Assembly: GCA_020698575.1 (NCBI GenBank)
Contig: CM036251.1
Coordinates: 14,362,288 to 14,426,287, forward strand
Length of the DNA: 64,000 bases
Direction: 5' to 3'
Origin: Bostrychus sinensis
Lineage: Eukaryota > Chordata > Actinopteri > Gobiiformes > Eleotridae
In this document: positions 10,771 through 22,300 of the stretch, piece after piece
Layout: the number at the start of each line of letters is the position of its first letter
Numbering within the stretch: position 1 is the stretch's first letter
Made by a program: the position numbers and the translations under genes
The notes under the pieces: model-generated
The model's database searches: none
Seen by the model: the letters and a program-made list of their open reading frames with translations, nothing else
What the model was told of the DNA's origin: nothing

Positions 10771-11643
10771 AAAAATCATTAGAAAAACTACTACAAATAA
10801 AATTTTAGATGATTTAAATAGCTACCTGAAACAAGCAATTAAACCTAGAAATTATGTGACAAAATATAATAATAAAATATTATTTTGCAGTTTCAAATCT
10901 TTTTTGTCAGTCCATGAGACACTTAAGCTTTTCTTTCATTAGTTTACATATTTATATAAGAAAAGATTGCAAATAACTTTCTTATCATCTTTCATAAAAT
11001 ATTTCTAAGTACCCCTTGCAGTGTGCTTGCATACCCCTAGGGGCCCCATACCCATGGTTGGGAAACATTGGTTTAGGGCTTTGTCCTTGTTAGATTCAGT
11101 TGAGTCCCAAGTGTGGACTTGTTTAATTGTCTGTTTATTTCTGGTTTTTTGCTGTTTTTGTTCTGGTTTAGGCCCAGTTTAAGGCAAAGTACATCTCAGT
11201 AAAATGCAGTATTCAGTACATGGCCTATAATGAACATCACACCAGGCCAACACCAGTGTGAGGTCAGGAGGGGTCAGAGCACTGGCCACACACTCATTCA
11301 TGTGAATTGGTTTTGTATACAGCATGCTACCAGACAATGTCATGCTTGAGCCAGGGCTTGTACAGATGTAGTGGCTGGATAATGACATATTTGCAGGTGT
11401 GATGCTCGCTACTCTTTCACTTGAATAAATCGCTCTTAGCAGGAGCCCTACACTTCACCCTGTGCTTGTTCAACCCTGTCTAAACATGCACTAACAGCCA
11501 GCGAAGCGTAAACAACAATTTTCTGAAAATGGGGTTTGAAAAGTGTCACTGACTCTGCAAAGACCTTACATTTCAAGAGTGTAGCTGTTTATCTTTACAC
11601 CAAAGAAAGGTGAACAGTCATAGCTCTGTAGTTTTAATAAACA

Positions 11644-12110
11644 CAGATCAAGCATAACATTATGACCACCCGCATTATTGGTGGTTATAATGTCATGTGT
11701 TATGACCTGCTTAATACACAGGCCCATACACAACAAACTCTGATGCACTGTGTATTTATTATGACACCTTTTTATCAGAACCAGCTTTAACTTCTTCAGC
11801 AATGTGAGTTACAGCAGCTCGTCTGTAGGATCGGACCACACAGCCTTCACTCCTCACGTGCATCACCTGTCACTGTTCCTTCCTTCAACCACTTTTAATG
11901 GATACTGACCACTGCAGACTGAAAACGCCCTGCAAGAGCTGCATTTTTGGAGATGCTCTGAACCAGTCGTCTAGCCAGCACAGTTTGATCCTTGTCAAAC
12001 TCGCTCAAATCCTTACACTTGCCCATTTTTCCAGCTCCTAACACATCAAAGTTGAGGATATAATGAGACTGTAGCTTGCTGAAGAAGTTAACGCTGGTTG
12101 TGATGGCAGT
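11644..12110 (-). pseudogene. Tc1-like transposase fragment
   Basis: The minus strand encodes MGKCKDLSEFDKDQ, ARRLVQSISKNAAL and SAVVSI, and further on TVHQSLLCMGL. These are N-terminal helix-turn-helix pieces of a Tc1-like transposase, broken by frameshifts. The terminal motif CATAACATTATGACCACC at about 11652 marks the element end and is found in five other Tc1 copies here. Confidence 0.7.
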
Positions 12111-12767
12111 TTGCATACAGGGCTTGCTTGATTGGTGTAAGTTATAAAAAGATAAAGAACAAAACACTTTAGCTCTTATGTGACCCTCAACAATAAACTT
12201 TTATTTTTCTTAGGACCTACTGTGTCCATTCCTCAGGGTTGGTCAATGGGGAGAGGGCACCCTGCCTCTCAGCCCAGTCTGTGGCTTACAATCATGCTTT
12301 GTCTTTATCAGGGAAAGACAAAAGGTGTAGCTTACAGTCACCACTCTTCTATGGGATGGCATTATAGCAGAGAAAATGGACACCAGCAACTAACAAAAAC
12401 ACCATTCAAAATTCAATCGTTGCACTTCCTAGGAAATATTGAGCCTAAGCTCTTGCTCCGTCCGTGACACAACTAGTGGCTGCAGCTGAGGATCTGCATT
12501 GAAAATCAATAGAGGCCACATTTCACTGCATGTGCAAATGAGAGAGTGTAGGCCCAGCGTTTAACTTTCCTGCAGCTGTTATGTCATGCATTTCTCCAGT
12601 GAGGCATTAACATACAATATACACACAGGCAACGAACAACATCATGTGTGGTTACTTTGAGGTTTACATGACTTAACTGTGTGAAGACAGGAAGTTGTAT
12701 GATGCTGCTCCCTCTGCTGTTAATACCCCCACACTGCAGATAGGCTGAAGACTAGGGCACAGTTAAA

Positions 12768-13285
12768 GGTGCAATGTGTAAACTTTTCCATATAAACTTA
12801 CACTAATCAGGTATCACATTATGACCTGAACCTGCATTCATTTCTTTAGCAATTTGAGCTACAGTCACTATGGGCCAGCCTCCTCTCCCCACATACATCA
12901 CTGTTCCTTCCTCAGACCACTTTTGATACTTATTGACCACTGCAGACCAGGAACACCACACAAAAGCAGTAGTTTCAAGTTCTGTCTGAGTCATCTAGCC
13001 ATTCATCCATCACAACTTCACCCTAGGCAAAACCAAATCTTTACGCTTGCCCATTTTTCTTGCTTACAAATTGTTCACTTGCTGCCTAATACATATAGTA
13101 CCACCCACTAACAGTTGCCATGATAAAGAAATAAACAGTGTTATTAACTTTACCTGTCAGTGGTCATAATGTTATGCCTGACAGATGTATGTTTTTAATG
13201 TCTAACCTAAAAACAGACAGCTATTTTCCAAAAAGGATCTGAAACTTTACTATCAGATGTCACAATAGGAATTCACACTGCACCT
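12768..13285. mobile_element. TTAA-type MITE enclosing a Tc1 fragment
   Basis: The ends AGGTGCAATGTG and CACACTGCACCT are inverted and bounded by TTAA at 12764-12767 and 13286-13289. Inside, 12803-13190 is a decayed Tc1-like element: both CATTATGACC-type ends are present, and the minus strand encodes SAVVNKYQKWSEEGTV and TVAQIAKEMNAGS. Confidence 0.65.
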
Positions 13286-13469
13286 TTAAACAGTCGCTAA
13301 AATATTTTAAAAATATAATACAGCCACAGGGGGTTCAAAGCCAGTCCCAAGCCTGAATAAATGAAGAGGGGTCATGTCAGGAAAAGCTGAGAGGAAAGAG
13401 GAAGAAAACCATTTGAAAAAACATAAGGAAAAACAGGAATCCGGACACTTTGGAGACAGTAAACAGGGG

Positions 13470-16392
13470 TCTATTTTATTTTGAACGCGTCTTTTAATTA
13501 ATGCATTTCAAGTACTCCAAAAATTACATCTCTTTGCACAATACAATTTGAAATTTTTTTAGTAAAAATGTTCAAAGTGAACAAAAATTTCCGATACTGT
13601 ATAAAACACAGTGAACATTAAAATCAGACAGTAGTATTACTTTTTAATCGTGTTCTTTCGGCCTACATCAACCTACGACATTTCAACTCAATTTGGACAT
13701 TTTCAGTGCACGTTTATCTAAAAACTTTTACCAAGACTACGAAATTAAAAAGGAAATAAAAAATTTACAGGCATTAATTCTGCTGCTTGTCTACCCAAAC
13801 CATGCCACAGGATAACAAAGACAAAAATGAAAAAAAAAAAAAAAAAAGGAACAATAAACCCCATCACACTGAATTGTTTTTAACCATTGATGTTGGTGGA
13901 GAAAAGTATCATAAGCAAACTTTAGTTCAACTAGCACATAGAAGAACATAAATAACTTAGAGAGGAAAGTTTGTCACATATGAACATCTTTGAACAACTG
14001 GAATCAGAATACAAAATAATGAACAAAACGTATCAAAATGTTTTATCTTCATCTTCAAATGAAATGCAAATTTTCGAAGTACTGTACAAGTTTTACACGC
14101 TGTATTTGTCCCAGGCTTTACAGACGTGATTCGACCCGGGAGTTGAAATTTTAAAAAGGAGCTCCATTTGTACAGACGTAAGAAGTAGAGCGACTGTCAA
14201 ATTCACTGAAAATCAATTTAAAATCGCAAAAAAGTAGTGTCAAGTCCCCTCCAGAGCACGTGTGGTTATACTAGTTGTGTTAAGTACTGCATGCATTGAA
14301 AACATGATAATGAAAATAAACAAACAATACTTGTTTTTGCTTTATTGTCTGAGAGCTTTGACAGTTAACAAAGGTATAGCAATCCTACATGTCCAAAGTC
14401 TGCTTCAATGTTTAGTGTTGGTTTGTCTTCTCAAGAAAAAAAAAAAAAAAAAGAAAGAAAAATCAACCAGAAATCCCACCAAATCCTAACTTTTGTCCTT
14501 TCAACGTGTCTGTAATGCATCATATGGCACACTAATGCAAATCACATACAGTTCTGTGCAAATGTTTTAGTGAGGAATGAAAAATGCTTTCTAGATTTTT
14601 AATTTTTATAAAGATTTCAAGAAAAGGTCAGTAATGGGCCAAAGACGACAAGATTAATTTTGGGGTGGATCCAGATCACAGTTTAGATCCAGTGGAAATT
14701 CTGTAATGTTTTGAGAGACAGAACAACGATACTAAGTTTGAGTCCAGGTCCGGGCACACCATCTTTACTATTATGAGAAAGAAGGTCTCTCTTCTAGTTT
14801 CTAGATTTTTCTTCTTTTTATGTTGCAATATTGTATATTTCTAAAACACTGATACACCTTTCTTTGTTCAGGACTTTTCTTAAAAACCTGTCTAAAACGT
14901 TTGCACAGTACTGTCGCTCTAAAGGGGATCCGTCCATAAAGTCAAGAAAAAACTGCAGTGGTATTGGTATAAAAATGAAAAATTGTAGTGTGCTCAAGTT
15001 GGAATGTGTTTTTGTAAAACTGTGACAATACTGCTGCATCTACTGCACTGTCCATTTTGTTTTAAGACCATAACATTATTAGCTGTCAAAGTAAATAGTG
15101 TTGAGTGACACACACATAGTACAGACCTTGGTCAATTAAAATTCACATTAATAGATGTGTCTGCATGCCCACATTGAAAATTCACTATCTGAAGAATAAT
15201 AGAATGATTTCTTCTTTTTATACAACCACACTGGAGTTTAAATTTATTTCCACACTCATGTAAACTAACTCTTTTAACATGATACACGCTCACTTCTACA
15301 CTAAGCCACAGCAGCCTTCAGATTTCCCTCGTCTTTATATCGCAACAGGTAGAATTGTCAATTAGTGGTTACTTCATAATAAAAAAACAAAACAAAAATA
15401 AGTATTAAAGACAATAAAAAGTGTCCCAAACTAGGCAATCTTACCTTTCGGCTTCCATGACTCAATAGCTCAACTAGCTTGTTACACAAAATGACTGGAC
15501 ATGACGTTACCAAGACAAAAAAGAAAGAAATAGGGATTGTGAACCTAAAGGCCTTTCAAAGTGGGAAATAATGACCTTGTTGTTCAAATTTTCAATCTGG
15601 CAAAAGTGAGAGAGCTCCACCTGATTGGACGCAGAGAGATCGATGGCAACAAATCCTTATCAGTAGCGTCCTAGGAACTCATCATGACCATCCTTCATTA
15701 TGTAAGAGTCCTGAGAGCACTAACCAAAAAAAAAAAAAAAATCAAAGAAAAAAAAAAGTGAAGAATTACACATTTACAGTAGAAGAAATAGTTTTTTCAC
15801 TTATAATACACTAAATATGTACAATCACATGCAGAGGACCGTCTGCACGAGACACACTAGAGCCTGTGTCTTTGCTGTTTTGACGTGTGTGTAAATCACA
15901 AAAGTGCCGCTGATCCCCGCTGAAGTGTCTCTCATTCCTGGCGATGATGGCCAACAGAAAAGCACAGAACAATTCACCAGCAGCCACGGGCGTGTCACTC
16001 AAGACGATGTCGCAATAAAATCAAAGTAAAGAAAAAAAAAAAAAAGAAAAAAGAAAAGAAAAACACATCACAGAATGTACTAAAGCTACACATGATTCCT
16101 TAACTCCTTGGCACTCCTTCAAAAAGAAAAAGATGGTGGAAAAAGATGCGAGATCACACTGCATTGCAAATGGCTGATGGTCGAGTCCACTCCACAAAGA
16201 GCCAATCGAGTTGCTAGATTTTGTGTTTTGTCATTTCGTGTGTCTATTGTCTATAAATGGAGGATATGATGATGACTAACAACCGTGTCAGGCTTTTTCT
16301 TTGGATGGAGTGACGCTTTTGTTTCCCACTGTAGGCACAAGGAGGAGCCAAGGCATTGGGGGGTGGGTGGGTTGTGGTAGTCAGGGGGGCTC
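13470..16392 (-). other. adam10: Probable adam10 3' UTR
   Basis: After the adam10 stop there is 2.9 kb without exon structure, AT-rich with several A-runs. On the minus strand an AATAAA lies near 13473-13478. Mammalian ADAM10 also has a long 3' UTR. The interval contains the tRNA-bearing MITE at 14549-14913. The true end needs transcript data. Confidence 0.45.
14549..14913. mobile_element. TA-type MITE with tRNA-like core, copy 2
   Basis: Starts CAGTTCTGTGCAAATGTTTTAG-like and ends TTTGCACAGTACTG. The left flank is TA and the right flank is mutated. It aligns end to end with the 3489-3860 element. The core has GTTTGAGTCCAGG (B-box-like). It lies inside the likely adam10 3' UTR. Confidence 0.7.
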
Positions 16393-19300
16393 TCAGCGTC
16401 TCATCTGGCCCATCTGATAGTTCTCTCGGGGCTGACGGTGGTGCCTCTGCTGCTGGGCCTGCCGCTGGGGCTGCCTCTGCTGCTGCCGCTGACCTCCGTG
16501 TCCCCCTCCGTGGCCCCCGTGTCCGCCGTGTGCCCCGTGACCGCCGTGGGCCTGCGGGTGCTGCGACTGGTGCTGCACCTGTGAGCTGGAGTGCTGCTGC
16601 GCTCGCCTCCTCTTCAAAGTGCCTACAAGGAGACATGGCCAGGTTTAGTCACAGTGTGGGAGTGTTTAATACGTTTTAAATTAAAGTCAGTGATTCATAC
16701 GCTGTTCCAAAACTTATTCAAAAGGCCAATGGAATAATGGTCCAATTCACTGGTCTGTTTAAGGGAAACTGTACTGACTATGTTTTGGGAAATTAATGAC
16801 ATTAAAGGGACTATAAGCAATACATTTTTTAATACTTTATATAAATTACCCACATGTCCCCAGATATGATGTAAACATGTTTAAATTAGGTATTAGTTTT
16901 ACTGATAACAATGGTTCGACTGTTTTTTTCCACAAACAATTTTACATAATGGTCAAGTTGTTTATGCGGGGTTTCTGCAGGGTTCAACAAGTTGAATTCA
17001 AGCCTTTTTGACCATTGTACAAGAAAAATAAGACCTATTTATAAGCTTGCTGTGAGTGCCACATAGCATTTTAGGACGTGATAGGAGATCTCATATCAGT
17101 GACAGTATTACGCCTTTGAGCATTTAAGTGGGCAGGTAGTTGCATCAAATTTATGGGACATATTTAAGACCTGTTTAAAAATATTTAAGACATAATATTC
17201 CCCATTTCTGCAAATTTAAGACTTTTTAAGGCCTTCAGATTCTGATTTTAAAATTTAGGGAGTTTTTTTAGACTTTTTAAGACCCTGCAGACACCCTGTT
17301 ATGTTTACAACCCTTGCATTGCTGATCGTCCAATCAGAAAAATAGAAAAAGCTCCATGCTCTGGTTGCTACAGGCCAATCTGTTCATGCAACAGTTGTGG
17401 ACACAGCTAACAGCAGAGCTACAAAACAAGTTGGCAAATGAGCACACTGTGAATGGCAACCCAGAGACCACTGTTTTGATTTAGAGTTTGATTTTTTTAA
17501 ACCAGTACGTGCGCATGCTGCTTCCAGTATCTTTAATTAATTAGATCAGTGGAGAAGTGACAGAAGTGTCAAGAGTCGCAGTCCGGACTCAGTCACACGT
17601 GGCCGAGGCGAGCAGTAGTCACTCTGTATATGCGCCACATGCTCTAGCAACTGAGCTACACCATGGTGTGTGTTTAGCTTTTTTAAGGACAGTTTTCTTA
17701 ATTTCAAGCACTATTCAATTTATTTTTATGATATCCTTTAAATCTAGGGCTACAGTGCAATTTTAAGTATTACAATATCAGCAATCACACTGTCCAAAGT
17801 AAACAGAAACTGCTTGTAACAGAGTATGGCTTTATAAGTGACCATATGTTTCAATGTAGACCTTGCTTGTCAGATTATTGTCCAACAGTGAAGAGGCCAA
17901 ATATAAAATTAAGCCTTCTCACTGATGTCCTGGTAGATTTCCAACTATAGCCGACCACTCTCTAAAGCAATTGTTAAATAGCAAAAGCCATTCAAAAAAG
18001 TGGTGCAAAACTGACAACAACAACAGAAATTGATGGCAGATGATAAAATTGTGGGTTTTATAATGTTGTGTAGGTTTCTGTACTGACCTGGAAGTGGTTT
18101 AGGTGGCGGCAGTTTGGGATTGCTGCTCGGTGTGTGGACACTGCAAATCTTAATGAAGCCAGCCATTAACATGATCAGAGCAATGCCCATCAGTAACACT
18201 GCCCACCAATGAGCCTACACAAGAAAAAGAACAATTAATATAGATTTATTTTGCCCATAATTAACTACTGTACATGCTCACTGAAACAGATGAAGATGAT
18301 ACATACCACTATCCACTCTGCAATGTTCTCATACAGCTCTGGGTTGAAGATGGCCTTCTTCAGTCTGGCCAGCGGTCCGTCTGCGTCCACCAGGCGACAC
18401 TTCATGAACACATCACAGTAGCCCTTGAAGTCATTGCAGGGCGAGCCGGCTGGCAGAGTGGTCACTTTCTTATTGAAGAAACGAGCCAGTCTCTCTGAGC
18501 CTGTGCTGCTGCATGTGTTTGGATTCACTGTGAAGAGATACGAGACAACCATGTAAATCAATCCAACATCTACCACTTTCTTTTATGCAGTCCTAAAATA
18601 CTAGTCAATATAGTCGTGAACAAGAGGTCTTATTTTCTTATGATTGTACCGTATTATGAATGATCGATAAAAGTGAATTATTGGCAACAGGTTTAAAAAA
18701 AAAAATGACCAAAATGACTTTCCTTTTTCTCTTCTCCCTTCAAAGTTCGCCACTAGCACATCATCTGCCTCGTAGCATACAGTAATTTGCATATTGCTGT
18801 GGCATGTTTTGACGTTGGATGCAGTCCTTGATGCAACACTACATTTTTCCAGGCTTGGGACTGGTACAAAGAGTACACTAGCTAGTGACTTCTTGTGGCT
18901 GGATTTAATGTAGTTTATTATAGCCTATACTTTCTTACTATTATAACTTATTATGGGTAACAACACGTATGAAACAAGACGAGGACCATAAATAAAAGCA
19001 TGTTATAAGCAGGGTTCATACACTTTTTTACCAAGAATTTGCCATGAATTTGACTTTTCCAAAACTTTTTACTCAATTTCTATGACCTGAAAAATGATTT
19101 ACATGTGTTTAAATAGTATTCAAAACGTCCCATGTGGTGAATTACAAACATAATTTTGCTGCAATTTAATTTGTTAATATTGTAAATTAGTCAGCTTGAA
19201 AAAAAAAAAAAAAAAAACAGGGGAGGGGCTTCTTCTCTCAGAAATATAATATTCTACAAATTTTACTGACTTATAGCCTACACACTGGTGATTAAAAGAT

Positions 19301-22300
19301 AATTAAGCAATATTAGATATAAATAAATCATCTATGCTGTTTTAAAGCATTACCAAAACCAAAAGAGCCAAGGACCAGCAAAAAAAAGATTTAGTTCAAA
19401 TATTATGACAAAAAAATAGATATTGGTCACTTTTTCCTGCAGTGAGAACAAGAAGAGGCCAAAAAGACAGCGTTTCTACAGAACACTTATATCTACTGTA
19501 TTCTAGCTGGCACAGGGTTAACTAGGAGTGGCCGAATCTTACATTTCCAAAACTTTACACCAAAATATAAAATTCCCAAAATTTCCAGGACCTGGAAATT
19601 GCATTTTAAAATTCCATGACTTTTTCAGGTTTTCCATGACTGTACGAACCCTGTATAAGGCTCCAAAACATTAAACCAAATGTTAACAAGAGCTTATTTT
19701 CTCCAATTCTAGGCTCCTATCCAACACATATGAAGGTATCTCTGTGTATCAAGATAAAGAGACTTACTCTTGTCCATGCAGCACACGTGGCAGAGCTCAG
19801 TCTCATCCTTGCCATCTTGGCTGGCACAGGTGCAGGCCTCAAGCCCATACTTTTCACAGATAGAGCCAGAGCAGCCCTGCGGGGACAGGTGATATCAGTC
19901 AATGACTTGGTGTGAATAGAAATGTTACTATAACAACCAGTGTATATGGGTAAGAAGGCTGGAGCCACTCACCCCATTGAGGCAGACTTGGGTCTCTCCG
20001 TGGCAGGCAGTGAAGTTGGCTTTGGGCTCTGATGTTGGACACTGGGCGCTCACACCGTTACACATGCCCTGGTGAGCACACTCAGACTCCTCTCTGCACT
20101 TCTCATTGCGGCCCTTGTAGGTGCACTCAAAGGTACAGCATGGACCCTGGCTTGGACTTAAATGGACAATAGATTTAGTCACAAATTATGGGAAAAAGTG
20201 AACTATTCAGTGCTGTTTTAGGGAGGTTTTTGTGTGTGGGTTTTTAAACATTGATACCATCTTAAAAAGCTGACAGTACTGTTTAAAATAATGATTTACA
20301 CTTACCTGCAGACTTTACTGGGCTTTAGCTTGCACTTCTTGTTGTCGGGCTGGTTGGCATCGTAGCAGCACTGGTCTCTGCACTGATCGCTGTAGCCGCA
20401 GTCGCACTCCTCTCCCGGCTCCACCAGACCATTACCACAGATGGGCTGACCAGACTCTGTTTATGAAAGCAAACACTTGAAGAATCAACATGATGTCTGA
20501 TCTCCCAGAGCCCTGAAAGTCAGCTGAGCTCACCAGCAAAATGGGTTTTAAGCCAGAAATAATTTCAGCTCAGTTTTAGTTGAATCTCAAACTTTTTCCA
20601 TATCACATTACTGGAGCTTTTATATTGCAGAGTCTGATCATAGCAAAAATCATTGCCATAGGAGTATTTTGACAACCTAAGCATTTAGCAAATATAGTAA
20701 AAGTAGAGTAAAAATAACTTATTCTTCCTACTTAAAACAAGGAGCCATGAAAATAATCTAAAGCTAAACGCCGATCAGGTATAACACTGTGACCACCTGC
20801 CTAATATGCAGATGTGCAGTCCATACGCAACAACTTTACTACTCTTGCCCATTTTTCCTGCGTCTAACACATGAACTTTGAAATGTTCACTTGCAGCCTA
20901 ATATATCCAACCCACTAACAGGTCTTATTCACCTGTCAGTGGTCATAATGTTATGCCTGAGTAGTGTCTATTGTTATTGTAGCGATAAAGGCTCATCTTA
21001 CATTTTCTTCTCTAACAATCTGGGAAATCATTTTAAGTATTCCTAAACATTAATGCCGTATCTAACCTTACAAATACAACACCCAAGTGTGAAAAATCTT
21101 ACCGACGAAGCAGTTGCCTCTCTTCTTCTCCAGGACCTGGCTGATATTGCGCACACTACAGATGGAGAACTTGTTGTTGTTGAGCTTGTCTCCTGACGTA
21201 GCCCGTGCATACATGATATAATTGCCCTTCTCCTTCTTGTCTTGGCTCTTGGATTCCCCTGGCGTGCACTCAGCTCCAGAGTCATGCTGAGAGCAAGAAC
21301 AAGAGGAGAAGAAGAGAAATATCACAGTTTAAAAGCAGAAAAGGACAAAGCCTACCTAATGAATTCATTCTTACAGTGCATGAGAGAGTGTGACATCCAA
21401 GTTACTCACCGGGGAGCCAAAGTTATGTCCTACTTCATGTGCAAAAGTGATATGGGAGACTTTTGGTGGTACGTGGGAGGCATAATTTTGAACAGTAATT
21501 ATTCCAGTATTGAGGGACTTCTTCTTGCCATCTGAATACAGCTTGCTCTTCTCACAGATTCCTCCAGAGCTCCCTGAAAAGAAATAGGATGTTTGAACCC
21601 AAAGCCACTTCTAACAATAAGGCGTATATGCCTGGAATATAATTAACCTTATGTCAGCGCTCACTCTGCAATGCAATAATAATAAGCCAATTAAAGATGG
21701 ATTAAAACATTTACAATGTGGAGTAATACTGAATTTCTCTTTCCACATATTAAAAACACAACCTTACAAAATTAATAGGGGAAAATTTTGAAATGTAATA
21801 AAGCCAATGAAAGCATTATATTCCACATCTAGCACTGAATAAATGATCACAGATCAATTTTAAAGCAGCTCTAAAATATGGAGAAACAAAATTTATATTA
21901 CCTTCACCCACTTTCACATGTTTTTGGTTCATACGGGATAAATGAAAAAACAAATTGTAAAAAAACATGAAGGCTACATAGGGGATTGTCAATAAATTTG
22001 AAATGCGTAGACTCCATTCAGTACACAGTGACATATTTCAAGCATTTTTTATTTTATTTTAACTGTGATGATTATCTGATTATCTAATACTCTAAATTAG
22101 TAAATTAATACAATTAGGGTATTACCAGAATATATTAAATACTGATATTAGATTTTTTTATTAACTGTAAACCATAATCATCACAGTCAAAATAAAGAAA
22201 TGCTTCAAATATTTCACTCTGTGTGCTTCATTTATGCTTTGAATAAATCTAGTGATTTTTCCACAATATTCTCCTTAATTGACTTGCAACTGTACACTAT

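Larger units (their letters stand above)
9960..13465. other. Convergent aqp9/adam10 spacer, repeat-rich, no gene seen
   Basis: No exon-like series was found. The interval holds a LINE remnant (10030-10770), a hAT-like terminus near 11020-11075 (TGGTTGGGAAACATTGG), Tc1 debris (11644-12110), a TTAA MITE with nested Tc1 sequence (12768-13285) and a SINE-like tail (13325-13405). 12170-12750 shows nothing recognisable. Confidence 0.6.

Noticed and set aside
12180..12467. 95-codon plus-strand frame in the aqp9/adam10 spacer
   Set aside because: No conserved motif, no neighbouring exons, and surrounded by transposon debris.
16356..16679. Plus-strand and other-frame open frames over the adam10 last exon
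   Set aside because: They are Ala/Gly/Arg-rich shadows of the GC-rich His/Gly/Gln tail exon. The minus-strand frame ends with the conserved RENYQMGQMRR.
17580..17670. Functional tRNA gene
   Set aside because: The A box is good, but the B box and the stem pairings are poor. Kept only as a tRNA-derived repeat at low confidence.
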